From the NCBI GenBank assembly GCA_020832225.1, contig JAFIFA010000131.1, positions 1 through 32,071 of the forward strand: a DNA stretch of 32,071 nucleotides. The letters are read 5' to 3'. The DNA comes from Balneolaceae bacterium (GTDB lineage: Bacteria > Bacteroidota > Rhodothermia > Balneolales > Balneolaceae). Positions 8,044-16,497 of the stretch are shown here, in pieces. The position numbers were made by a program, and so were the translations under genes. The notes beneath the pieces are model-generated. The model had not been told where the DNA came from. It did not search any database and worked only from the letters and a program-made list of their open reading frames with translations. The stretch's first letter is position 1. The number at the start of each line of letters is the position of its first letter.

Positions 8044-9531
8044 TCATATATCAAACTCATCATCCTCGAAACTTCCCATGCCCCCGAGCATGCTCCCAAC
8101 CATATCGGAGTATGAGCGGGCGTTGTCAAGGTCATCCTTGCCGAGCTTGGAGTTTTGATGGAGTCCTTCTATCACGAGATCCATAAGTGGATAGAGTTCG
8201 GATTTCTCCTTGGCCGTCAATTTCTTCACAAACTCCTTGAGCCCTTTCACGCTCTCGAGTTTTTTTCTGTAGGTCGCCTCATCACTGAGGTCGGGCACCT
8301 CGAGGGTGTTTCCTTCTGAAAACCAGTTCAGAATCTCTTCGTACTCGCTCGTTTCATGCTCCGGCTTTTTCCGGTTGGGGTCCGGAAAATGGCTTTTGAA
8401 TGTGTTGTTGATCGCTTTTCCAATGAGATGGATGGCAACGTTCACAGCCCCTTCCTGCTCACCTTCATAAACGAGCTCCATCTTTCCGGTAAGCGCCGGC
8501 ACCATATGGTATAGATCGGTTATTCGGAGCGTCACCTCTTTTTCGCCGCTGGCCAGCGCACGTCTCTCAGCTGCAGAGATGACCTGCTCCATAGCGGTGA
8601 TCGTCATACGGGCAGATACACCACTCTTTTGGTCGATATATTCACTCTCACGCGCCTCAAAGGCCACATACTCAAGGATATTTCTGTACGCTTCAGGGAT
8701 ATTTACCTGAACATCTCCGTTTCTCTGCGTCCATGCCTCCTGACGGGTAATTTCTGCCGCTACAGTCAGCTCGTTTGGATAGTGGGTGATGATCTGAGAG
8801 TCAATCCGGTCTTTCAGCGGTGTAATGATATTCCCCCTGTTGGTATAATCTTCCGGGTTGGCAGAAAAGGCCATCGACACATCCAGCGGAATCCGGATGT
8901 TAAACCCACGAATCTGAATATCCCGCTCCTGCATGATGTTCAGAAGTGCCACCTGAATTCTTGGCTGCAGATCTGGCAGTTCGTTAATCACAAAAATTCC
9001 GCGGTTTGTTCTGGGAATCAGTCCAAAGTTGATCACCTTCTCATCGGAAAGAGAGAGACGTTTGGATGCCGCTTTAATGGGGTCAATATCTCCGATCAGG
9101 TCGGCAACGGTGGTATCCGGGGTGGCCAGCTTCTCACCGTAGCGCTCATCACGGCCAATCCAGGCGATCGGGGTTTTATCACCCATTTCCGCAATTTTCG
9201 TCTTCGCATAGAGCGAAACCGGATTCAGCGGATCATCATTGATTTCGGAGCCATCTACAATCGGGACCTGCTCATCCAGAAAGCGCGTCAACATTCTGAG
9301 CATTCGCGTCTTGGCTTGTCCGCGTAGCCCCAGCAGGATTATATCGTGGCGTGCCAGGATGGAGTTCTGGATTTGAGGCACAACCGTCTTCTCGTAACCC
9401 AGAATTCCCGGGAAGAGTGGCTCACCCTCTCTCATCATGGCAATCATATTCTTTCTCATCTCTTCCTTTACGGTAAGAGATTCCCAACCGCTTTTTTTCA
9501 GCTCGCCGAGTGTCTTTATCTTGCTGCTCAT
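8044..9531 (-). CDS. MoxR/Mg-chelatase-type AAA+ ATPase with unusual Walker motifs
   Basis: This 495-residue AAA+ protein resembles the ChlI/MoxR branch. Walker A reads GLRGQAKT (residues 68-75), with Ala in place of the usual Gly before Lys. Walker B reads GIFVINELPDL (178-188), with Asn183 where Asp is usual. Sensor 1 is in SANPEDYTNRG (about 223-233), and PLKDRIDSQI (238-247) holds the likely arginine finger. The tail (GGMGSFEDDEFDI) is glycine-rich and acidic. MoxR-type ATPases usually work as chaperones with a von Willebrand A partner, but no such gene is adjacent. The ATG at 9531 is chosen because AAAGGAG stands just upstream; the longer frame opens with TTG at 9570. It may be cotranscribed with pabB. 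The substrate is unknown. Confidence 0.8.
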   Translation of the reverse strand: MSSKIKTLGELKKSGWESLTVKEEMRKNMIAMMREGEPLFPGILGYEKTVVPQIQNSILARHDIILLGLRGQAKTRMLRMLTRFLDEQVPIVDGSEINDDPLNPVSLYAKTKIAEMGDKTPIAWIGRDERYGEKLATPDTTVADLIGDIDPIKAASKRLSLSDEKVINFGLIPRTNRGIFVINELPDLQPRIQVALLNIMQERDIQIRGFNIRIPLDVSMAFSANPEDYTNRGNIITPLKDRIDSQIITHYPNELTVAAEITRQEAWTQRNGDVQVNIPEAYRNILEYVAFEARESEYIDQKSGVSARMTITAMEQVISAAERRALASGEKEVTLRITDLYHMVPALTGKMELVYEGEQEGAVNVAIHLIGKAINNTFKSHFPDPNRKKPEHETSEYEEILNWFSEGNTLEVPDLSDEATYRKKLESVKGLKEFVKKLTAKEKSELYPLMDLVIEGLHQNSKLGKDDLDNARSYSDMVGSMLGGMGSFEDDEFDI

Positions 9532-9577
9532 AGCTCCTTTCAGATTTTGATTTGTGTAAGCACAACCCAAACTGGGC

Positions 9578-10885
9578 TCACTTCATTTCAAAACCGGCGG
9601 AACTCTCTTCAAAAACTTTGGTGATGGCACGAGCCTTGATTTCGGTCTCGCTCCACTCGCTCTTCGGATCAGAATCGCCGGTAATTGCACCCCCGGCCGG
9701 ATAGACCAGCTCCTTACCATTCAGAATGGCTGTCCGAATTACCACATTCAGATCAAAATCCGCGTCCGGTGTAATATACCCGATAGCGCCGGAGTAGATC
9801 CCCCTGCGAAAAATCTCAAGCTCTTCAATCACCTCCATCACACGGATTTTGGGCGCACCCGTCATCGACCCCATAGGAAAACAGGCCCGGATGATATCAA
9901 TAGGATCGGCATCGGGCGCCGCCTCTGCGGTAACAGATGAGATGAGTTGATGAACCGTTCCAAAACTCTGCACTTCGTAGAGCTTCTCAACCTTTACGCT
10001 TCCGGTTTTGGAGACTGCTGAGAGATCGTGACGTACCAGATCCACAATCATGAGATTCTCCGCACGATTCTTTTCGCTGAAGAGCTCCTCTCTTCGTTTC
10101 CGGTCCTCATTTGGATCATCTGAGCGGGCGGATGTCCCTTTTATCGGTTCTGATAGCAGGTGATTCCCCCTCTTTCTGAGAAACCGTTCTGGCGAAGAGC
10201 AGATCACCTCAACGTCATCGAGTTCCAGATAGGCGGCAAATGGTACGGGATTCACACCCCTCATCGATTCGAATAGATCAAACCCATCACCGTAAAACGT
10301 ACCTCTCATGGGGTGAGCGTAATTCATTTCATAGAACTCCCCCTCCCTTATCATCTCCTGGATCTTCTCAATTTTACGGCAGTAGTCCACTTCTGTCTCT
10401 ATCGGCCCGAACTCCTCAAGACTGAATTCAACACCAGACTCTTCCGTTGAGTGGGAAAGCGCCTTTTTCAGAAATGATTCATCACCCCTTATCAAATGTA
10501 TGCGATCTTCCTCAATTTCAGCCAGAAAACCGGGCACCATAAAGAAGAGATCCGGCATGCCGGTCAGATCCCGGTTGTTGCTCGATAGTTTTTCGGAATG
10601 ATTCTTCAGATCGTACCCCAGATAGCCAAAAAGCCAATCGCTATGCTTATGACGAAAATTTTTCAGCTCACTCCATGGATTTCCTTCATATTCAGAACAA
10701 CTCCCCTCCTCATTGATCCGGATCGTATTTCCCCTGGCGGATATGGATGCTGCGGGAAGACCTGCCACGTAGGACTTTACCGATGAGGGGTGTTCCTTTA
10801 ACTGTGACTCCAGACAGATCAACGAAGAGTCTTTTCGGGCACTTCGGAGTGCTTTGACCAGTTTTTTTATGGTGGGATGATTCAT
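9578..10885 (-). CDS. pabB: Aminodeoxychorismate synthase component I
   Basis: This chorismate-binding enzyme adds ammonia to chorismate to make 4-amino-4-deoxychorismate for folate. Lys249 in PIKGTSAR (residues 247-254) is the marker that separates PabB from anthranilate synthase TrpE, which has Ala there. Other family motifs are SSPERFLR (230-237), the region VDLVRHDL (281-288), and GSMTGAPKIRVMEVIEELE (339-357). The final E.KAR.I pattern near 416 is also usual. At 435 residues it is a stand-alone component I. The glutamine amidotransferase PabA and the lyase PabC are not beside it, so they must be elsewhere. The start at 10885 leaves a short shared promoter region with pyrD. Confidence 0.9.
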   Translation of the reverse strand: MNHPTIKKLVKALRSARKDSSLICLESQLKEHPSSVKSYVAGLPAASISARGNTIRINEEGSCSEYEGNPWSELKNFRHKHSDWLFGYLGYDLKNHSEKLSSNNRDLTGMPDLFFMVPGFLAEIEEDRIHLIRGDESFLKKALSHSTEESGVEFSLEEFGPIETEVDYCRKIEKIQEMIREGEFYEMNYAHPMRGTFYGDGFDLFESMRGVNPVPFAAYLELDDVEVICSSPERFLRKRGNHLLSEPIKGTSARSDDPNEDRKRREELFSEKNRAENLMIVDLVRHDLSAVSKTGSVKVEKLYEVQSFGTVHQLISSVTAEAAPDADPIDIIRACFPMGSMTGAPKIRVMEVIEELEIFRRGIYSGAIGYITPDADFDLNVVIRTAILNGKELVYPAGGAITGDSDPKSEWSETEIKARAITKVFEESSAGFEMK

Positions 10886-11014
10886 CTGTCAATGATATAT
10901 CTTTTTTGAACATCAGTCTAATGGAATCGGTTGAACCGGCTGCTCATTCCCGATTCAGTTTTTTTCTTAGCTGATACTCTTTACCTTGATGCTGATTTAG
11001 CAAACCAAGAAACT

Positions 11015-12088
11015 ATGTATAAATATCTGGCGAAACCTCTGCTGTTTCGGCTGCCCGCGGATTCCGCTCACGAACTGGCTGTCAAAACTGCTTCATCGAT
11101 CAGTACCAAGTCGTGGCTCCTGAGCACCGCCGGTGCCGTCTACAACTATTCAGACCCTTCGCTCTGCCAGAAAATCTGGGGTCTCGAATTCCCCAACCCA
11201 ATTGGCCTGGCAGCAGGGTTTGACAAGAATGGGACTATGGCTCCCCTTATGGAGAAACTCGGCTTTGGTTTTGTTGAGGTAGGTAGCATAACGGCTAATC
11301 CTTCCACCGGAAACCCGAAACCTCGATCTTTCCGGCTACCTTCAGACCGATCCCTGATCAATCGAATGGGACTGAACAACGATGGCGCGCCCACCATCTC
11401 ACGAAGGCTTCAGAAAATGAAACTGGGTATTCCGCTTGGGGTGAACATTGCCAAAACTCACAACCCCGATATTGTTGGTGAGCTGGCACTGCAGGATTAC
11501 AAGATTAATTTTGACCTGGTGAAGGATCATGCAGACTACATCACGCTCAACATCTCCTGCCCAAATACCAGTGAGGGCAAGACATTTGAAGAGCCGGAAC
11601 CGCTCAACGACCTTCTGAGTCTGCTGGAAATCAGCAAGGATTCGAGCCTGCCACCGGTGCTGGTAAAGTTTTCTGTTGATGTGGAGCCGGATGTACTGGA
11701 TGAACTACTCGACGTTTGCGAAAGCCACAACATCAGTGGCTATGTGGCTACCAACACATCATCGGGGAGAGACAATCTCACCACACCGCACAAAACGGTT
11801 AAGGAGATCGGACGCGGTGGTCTTAGCGGAAAAGCTATCGCGTCAAGAAGCACCGAAATTATCCGGAGAATTTTCGCAAAGACGAAAGGAGATAAAACCA
11901 TCATTGGTGTGGGAGGTATCTCAACCGCTGAAGATGCTGTTGAGAAACTTAAGGCGGGGGCTGATCTGCTTCAGATCTACACCTCCATGATTTATGAAGG
12001 GCCCTCTGTGGTGAGGCGAATCAACAAAGATCTGGTTAAGTACATGAAGCAGAATGACCTCGAGCACATCTATCAAATAAGGTCCTGA
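11015..12088 (+). CDS. pyrD: Dihydroorotate dehydrogenase, class 2-like, with a Cys at the catalytic base
   Basis: PyrD oxidises dihydroorotate to orotate in pyrimidine synthesis. The N-terminal YKYLAKPLLFRLPADSAHE (residues 2-20) is the helical quinone-channel region typical of membrane-associated class 2 enzymes. GLAAGFDKNG (64-73), VGSITANPSTGNPKPR (89-104) and NRMGLNNDG (116-124) also fit class 2. The loop at 179-185 reads NISCPNT, so Cys182 stands where class 2 enzymes carry the catalytic Ser; Cys is normal for class 1. The FMN phosphate site is around GVGGISTAEDA near the C-terminus. The ATG at 11015 is preferred because the longer frame begins with TTG at 10931 and adds no family sequence. 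The gene converges on the TPR gene with three bases between stops. Confidence 0.92.
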   Translation: MYKYLAKPLLFRLPADSAHELAVKTASSISTKSWLLSTAGAVYNYSDPSLCQKIWGLEFPNPIGLAAGFDKNGTMAPLMEKLGFGFVEVGSITANPSTGNPKPRSFRLPSDRSLINRMGLNNDGAPTISRRLQKMKLGIPLGVNIAKTHNPDIVGELALQDYKINFDLVKDHADYITLNISCPNTSEGKTFEEPEPLNDLLSLLEISKDSSLPPVLVKFSVDVEPDVLDELLDVCESHNISGYVATNTSSGRDNLTTPHKTVKEIGRGGLSGKAIASRSTEIIRRIFAKTKGDKTIIGVGGISTAEDAVEKLKAGADLLQIYTSMIYEGPSVVRRINKDLVKYMKQNDLEHIYQIRS

Positions 12089-12091
12089 GGC

Positions 12092-14869
12092 TCAGTTACC
12101 AAGATCAATTTCGAAGGTTAGGTGGCATACGGCGCGCCCGCCGTCCGGTTCCGGAGTAAACCGCAGTGTTTCGCCTATTGCCTGCTCAATCGCTTCAGGA
12201 ACTCCGCTCCTGTCGATGGATCGAACCGGCTCATAGCTCAAAATTTCACCTTCCGCACCAATCTCTATTCGATAGGTAATGGCTCCTCTGAATTCCGCAT
12301 CATGAGCCCACTGCGGGTAGTTTACTCCCGCAAAAAAGGCTTCGTAGCCTCCATTCATGTCGGGCACAAAGCCCATTTCACGGCACTCGGTCGGTTTCGG
12401 GGCAGGCTCTTCGGGGAATCGATCTTCGGGAAACGCCATAGTAGCAACAACCCGCGATGTATCGGCTGCCTGTGTTGACGGCGGCTTGATGGTTGTCAGC
12501 ATGGCATCGGCTCTCGGTGCAACAGCGCTTTGTGGGTAGTCATCCACAATTCGATTCAGAAGATCTCTTGCTGAATCCCATAGTTCACCCTCAAAAGGAA
12601 ACTCTGCACTCCTCTGCGGTGCAACAAACTCACCCTCAGCCAGGGTCTCCAGTTCCCTCCGCTCTTCATCCGAAAGCTCTCCCGCTACTTCTGCAAGCGT
12701 GACCCGCGCGCTGTCTCTGACTACCTCATGAATAATCCGGGCGGAGTCGGCAGCACTCTCCTCACGATTCCATTCGCGCAACTTCTGTCTGTGGCCGGGC
12801 TCTTCTCTTGCCGCATCGATAAAACTTCGTGTAGCTTCAAACAGAAGCAGCGGTCTCTGTCTCTCATTTGCCATCTCTTCGGCAAGCGCCACTAATTCGT
12901 TTGCTCTCTCAATTGCTCCCTTTTCGTCACCCAACTCGTGAAGCCTCATATAATTTTGTGATAGTGAGCCTCTTCCGCTACTTGCCGAGAGCGGCTGAGG
13001 CCTGCCCGTTCGCTCCATAATCCTGAAGGTATATTGAGATTCAGGAAACGAACCGGCGAGTTGTGTAGCCAGCCTGTCTGCCTCCTCATCCCTACCCTGG
13101 GTCAACTCCAGCTCTGCAAGAGAGTAGAGTGCCCTCTCCGTAATTCCCGGATTGAGCCCGCTCTCAATCACTTCGCTGAAGTAGTATCGTGCGCTGTCCG
13201 GCATTTCAAATGAGAGGAAAAAGAGATTGCCGAGCCTGTATTGATACCCTTCCCTCTCCATTCGCATATTGGTTCGGGCCTCTTCGGTCATCGGTATTTC
13301 ACTCAAATCGAGCGCTGCAGCTGCGGCCGCTTCCGTCTCGCTGGCAGTTGCCTCTTCAACTTCCGTTTCACCGTCAGACAGAAAAATCTGATCGAACCGG
13401 CTCCCCGACACAGCCGACCTTCTTCGCCAGTTATCCTGAAGAGCACGATCGCCCCATACGGCCTGAAACTGAAGACTCGCATCGGTCAGCATTACGCGGT
13501 TTCGGATATTCAAAAACCCTTGTTCCCCGATCTGATCTGCGGCAACCACAGTATCTGCAGCGGCATCAGAGACCAGGAAGCGATCTTCTCTCTGCCTCTG
13601 CTCTTCCTGAAGCTCCTCCGCTTCCAACGCCAGGCGCTGCTGAATCTCCGCAATAGCTGCATCAAACTGATCCGGTTCAAGCCCGCCCAGATGGAGCAGG
13701 CTATCTCTATGGGTGATCTCACGTTTCAGGGAGGCATACTCCCCGAAAGAGTTGGCCATCTCGGAGATGTTCATTCGGTTTGGCAGAAGCGATCGATCTG
13801 CGCTCTGCGCAGAGGCCGAATCGAAATAGGCGGCAGCAAGCGGGAAGTTATCGAGATCGTCCCGATAAATTTCACCCAGACTGAAGTAGACCTTTGTTCG
13901 TGTAAGTTCAGAAGGAGGTTCAAAACGGTCGGAGATCAGACGGTTATAACGTTCAATAGCCCCATCGGTATCACCCCTAATCTGGTAGGTGTAGGCCGCT
14001 TCAAATCGCAGCTCTTCACGGTAATCAATAAAATTGTCGTTGCGAATCATTGAGCTGTAGAGTGAAAGGGCCCGGTCAAAATCGCCCACATTTCGCGCCA
14101 TTTCAGCCTGTTTCTTCAGGGAGTGATATTGAATATCGAAGTCGGCTCTGGATTCGGATGAGATACGGAATGCGGCCAATGCCTGGGCATCAAATCCCTG
14201 CATTTCCAGAATCTGACCGTGAAGAAAATAGGCCCTCACTTTCATTTCGCGATCCTCGATACGGCCTGCAGAGAAGTGAAGATATTCGGACGCCGTTTGC
14301 AGATTGCCTAGCTCCGCATGAAACTGCGCAAGCAGGGCATATAGTTCAGCCTCCAGCGCCGGATCCCACTCGTCGATCATCGCAGATTCACTCTCCAGAA
14401 AGCGCACTCCCTGTGAATGATTTCCCATCTCAAGGTAGGTTCTCCCCTGCCATATCAGCGATTTTTTCAGGTTCTCGCCGGAACTGATCGCCTGCAGATC
14501 CTGAAAGGTCTCCAGTGCAGAGAAAAATTCAGAGCGATAGTAGTAAGATTGGCCAATCAGCAGAAGGGAGGGTTCAACGTATCGTGACTTCTCGTGATTT
14601 CGAAGGATCGATGCTCCACGCTCAATCGCCTCGGCAAACTGATCTGCCCCGCCCTGAGACGGAGATCGGTGGATTCTGAGAGGGACGTTAGGGTCGAGAG
14701 ATAGCGTCTGAGCCCTGTTCAGCTCAAGACCCTCTGAGAAGTATTGCTGTGCATTATAAAATGTGTTGTAGTAGGCTGTGAAATTGTACCATCCCTGCTT
14801 GACAGGTGTGACACATCCGGCCAAGGCCAGCAGAAGAAAAAGCGGAGCTATTTTCAGAAGTTTAATCAC
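12092..14869 (-). CDS. Large TPR lipoprotein, SprE/PorW-like, with C-terminal TonB-C-like domain
   Basis: The 925-residue protein has a lipoprotein signal: a hydrophobic stretch (8-17) and the lipobox LAGC with Cys19. Directly after it comes WYNFTAYYNTFYNAQQYF, which recalls the start of SprE/PorW, TPR lipoproteins needed for gliding and type IX secretion in Bacteroidota. Residues about 60-360 and 530-660 hold degenerate TPR-like helical pairs such as YYYRSEFFSALETFQDL. A Glu/Ala-rich linker lies between. Residues 845-925 resemble a TonB C-terminal domain: NYPQWAHDAEFRGAITYRI, then IGAEGEI and LRFTPEPDGG. It is likely anchored in the outer membrane facing the periplasm. It lies 26 bases after pyk on the same strand. 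The SprE/PorW and TonB-C assignments come from pattern recognition. Confidence 0.75.
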   Translation of the reverse strand: MIKLLKIAPLFLLLALAGCVTPVKQGWYNFTAYYNTFYNAQQYFSEGLELNRAQTLSLDPNVPLRIHRSPSQGGADQFAEAIERGASILRNHEKSRYVEPSLLLIGQSYYYRSEFFSALETFQDLQAISSGENLKKSLIWQGRTYLEMGNHSQGVRFLESESAMIDEWDPALEAELYALLAQFHAELGNLQTASEYLHFSAGRIEDREMKVRAYFLHGQILEMQGFDAQALAAFRISSESRADFDIQYHSLKKQAEMARNVGDFDRALSLYSSMIRNDNFIDYREELRFEAAYTYQIRGDTDGAIERYNRLISDRFEPPSELTRTKVYFSLGEIYRDDLDNFPLAAAYFDSASAQSADRSLLPNRMNISEMANSFGEYASLKREITHRDSLLHLGGLEPDQFDAAIAEIQQRLALEAEELQEEQRQREDRFLVSDAAADTVVAADQIGEQGFLNIRNRVMLTDASLQFQAVWGDRALQDNWRRRSAVSGSRFDQIFLSDGETEVEEATASETEAAAAAALDLSEIPMTEEARTNMRMEREGYQYRLGNLFFLSFEMPDSARYYFSEVIESGLNPGITERALYSLAELELTQGRDEEADRLATQLAGSFPESQYTFRIMERTGRPQPLSASSGRGSLSQNYMRLHELGDEKGAIERANELVALAEEMANERQRPLLLFEATRSFIDAAREEPGHRQKLREWNREESAADSARIIHEVVRDSARVTLAEVAGELSDEERRELETLAEGEFVAPQRSAEFPFEGELWDSARDLLNRIVDDYPQSAVAPRADAMLTTIKPPSTQAADTSRVVATMAFPEDRFPEEPAPKPTECREMGFVPDMNGGYEAFFAGVNYPQWAHDAEFRGAITYRIEIGAEGEILSYEPVRSIDRSGVPEAIEQAIGETLRFTPEPDGGRAVCHLTFEIDLGN

Positions 14870-14895
14870 AGTTCATACAACGGAGGCAACTCAAT

Positions 14896-16347
14896 TTACG
14901 TATTGTCCGGTTGGGGCTCTTCGATGGTGCTCACCTTGATCATATTGGTGCGTCCACGCTGAGCAAGCGGCATTCCCGTGGCAATAATCACCCGGTCGCC
15001 CTTATCAACCAGCCCGTTTTCAACCATATAGTTTTCCATAAGCTTTACACTCTTGTCTGTATCGAAGAGTTCCCGAAGTCTTACCGAGCGTACGCCCCAT
15101 ACCAGGTTAAGCTGTCGGCGAACAATACGGCTCTCTGTAAATGCCACTATTGGAACTTCCGGCCGGAACTTGGCAATCCGGCGGGCAGTGTTACCAGAGT
15201 GTGTGATTGTTGAAATGGCGCGCGCATCCACATTTTCCGCCATCATCACACAGGAGTAGGCTAGCGACTCGATCACCTGCTTCTCTTTCCAGTCCGGTTT
15301 CCGGTACTCAAGGCTGTTGTAGATCTTCGCATTCTCTTCCACAGAACGGATGATTTTTGCCATCGTCTTCACCGCTTCCGTCGGGTACTGGCCGGCTGCG
15401 GTCTCTCCCGAAAGCATAACTGCATCGGTACCGTCAATTACCGCATTGGCAACATCAGAGCTCTCCGCACGGGTGGCACGCGGGTTGTTGATCATGGAAT
15501 CGAGCATCTGAGTGGCGGTGATTACCGGTTTCCCGGCTACACGACAGCGATCAATAATCTTTTTCTGAACCAGGGGTACCTGCTCACTGGGAATCTCGAT
15601 ACCCAGATCGCCTCTCGCCACCATAATTCCATCCGCCTCCTCAATAATCTCATCGATATTATCTACTGCTTCCGGTTTTTCGATCTTGGCGATGATCCCT
15701 GCATTGCTGTTAGCAGCCCGAACCCTGGAAACCACCTCCTGAATATCCCTGGCGTTTCTCACAAAAGACATCGCTACAAAATCGACGCCCACAGTGAGTC
15801 CGAACTCCAGATCTTCGATATCCTTCTCCGTGAGTGAAGACATCGAAATATCTACATCGGGCAGGTTCACACCCTTTCTTGATTTCAGAAGTCCGCCCAC
15901 AATCACTTTGGCGATCAGATCCACCCCCTCCTTTTTTACGATGCGCAGCTCCAGAAGGCCGTCATCGATCAGAATCTGGTTGCCCTCTTTGGAATCTTCG
16001 GCCAGATTGGGATAGTCGATTGGAATGAGTTTACTTGTACCCTCCACACTCTGCGTGGTGATCTTCACCATGTCTCCCTCGGTGAGAATCTGTGCGTCAT
16101 CTTTCATCTGCCCAACCCGGATTTTCGGGCCCTGCAGGTCCATCAGAACAGGTATAGAGTACTGATATTTTTTAGCGACACCCCTCACATAACCGATTGT
16201 TCGTTTGTGAACTTCGTGGGAACCGTGAGAGAAATTAATCCGGACTACATTCATTCCCGCCCTGAATAGTCCCTCTATTCCTTCGGGTGTGTTACTGCTT
16301 GGGCCTAATGTACATACAATTTTCGTCCGTCTTGAGCCGCTTAACAT
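14896..16347 (-). CDS. pyk: Pyruvate kinase
   Basis: Pyruvate kinase transfers phosphate from phosphoenolpyruvate to ADP in the last step of glycolysis. RTKIVCTLGPSS (7-18) and MNVVRINFSHGSHE (32-45) form the start of the barrel with the ATP- and cation-binding residues. MDLQGPKIRVG (69-79) precedes the mobile B domain. The signature is IIAKIEKPEAVDNIDEII (218-235) with catalytic Lys221 and metal ligand Glu223. ARGDLGIE (244-251) and ITATQMLDSM (276-285) complete the active site. The length of 483 residues is normal and no extra C-terminal domain is present. The upstream gap to the GWxTD gene is divergent and contains an inverted repeat. Confidence 0.97.
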   Translation of the reverse strand: MLSGSRRTKIVCTLGPSSNTPEGIEGLFRAGMNVVRINFSHGSHEVHKRTIGYVRGVAKKYQYSIPVLMDLQGPKIRVGQMKDDAQILTEGDMVKITTQSVEGTSKLIPIDYPNLAEDSKEGNQILIDDGLLELRIVKKEGVDLIAKVIVGGLLKSRKGVNLPDVDISMSSLTEKDIEDLEFGLTVGVDFVAMSFVRNARDIQEVVSRVRAANSNAGIIAKIEKPEAVDNIDEIIEEADGIMVARGDLGIEIPSEQVPLVQKKIIDRCRVAGKPVITATQMLDSMINNPRATRAESSDVANAVIDGTDAVMLSGETAAGQYPTEAVKTMAKIIRSVEENAKIYNSLEYRKPDWKEKQVIESLAYSCVMMAENVDARAISTITHSGNTARRIAKFRPEVPIVAFTESRIVRRQLNLVWGVRSVRLRELFDTDKSVKLMENYMVENGLVDKGDRVIIATGMPLAQRGRTNMIKVSTIEEPQPDNT

Positions 16348-16379
16348 AAAGATGTGGTTGTATAAGAGTTTTTTTTTGA

Positions 16380-16419
16380 ATAGATAACAGTATGTCTACA
16401 AATGTAAGCAATTATCTAT
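16380..16419. repeat. Inverted repeat in the pyk/GWxTD divergent promoter region
   Basis: ATAGATAA (16380-16387) is the exact reverse complement of TTATCTAT (16412-16419), with a 24-base spacer. It lies 33 bases before the pyk start and 79 before the GWxTD start. It could be an operator or chance in AT-rich DNA. A plausible -10-like TATAAA lies at 16432-16437 on the plus strand without a good -35. Confidence 0.35.
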
Positions 16420-16497
16420 CGATTCTGATGTTATAAATAATGTCCTTCCGGAAATGTTATCGGAAATTTTTTGATTATATGAGCCAAAGATAACCTT

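Noticed and set aside
8629-9327. A 232-residue open frame opposite the AAA+ ATPase gene
   Set aside because: The opposite strand encodes clear AAA+ motifs over the same stretch; this frame has no domain of its own.
13241-14053. A 270-residue open frame on the plus strand opposite the TPR lipoprotein gene
   Set aside because: It lies wholly inside a well-supported gene, has no recognised motif and has a composition expected of an antisense frame.
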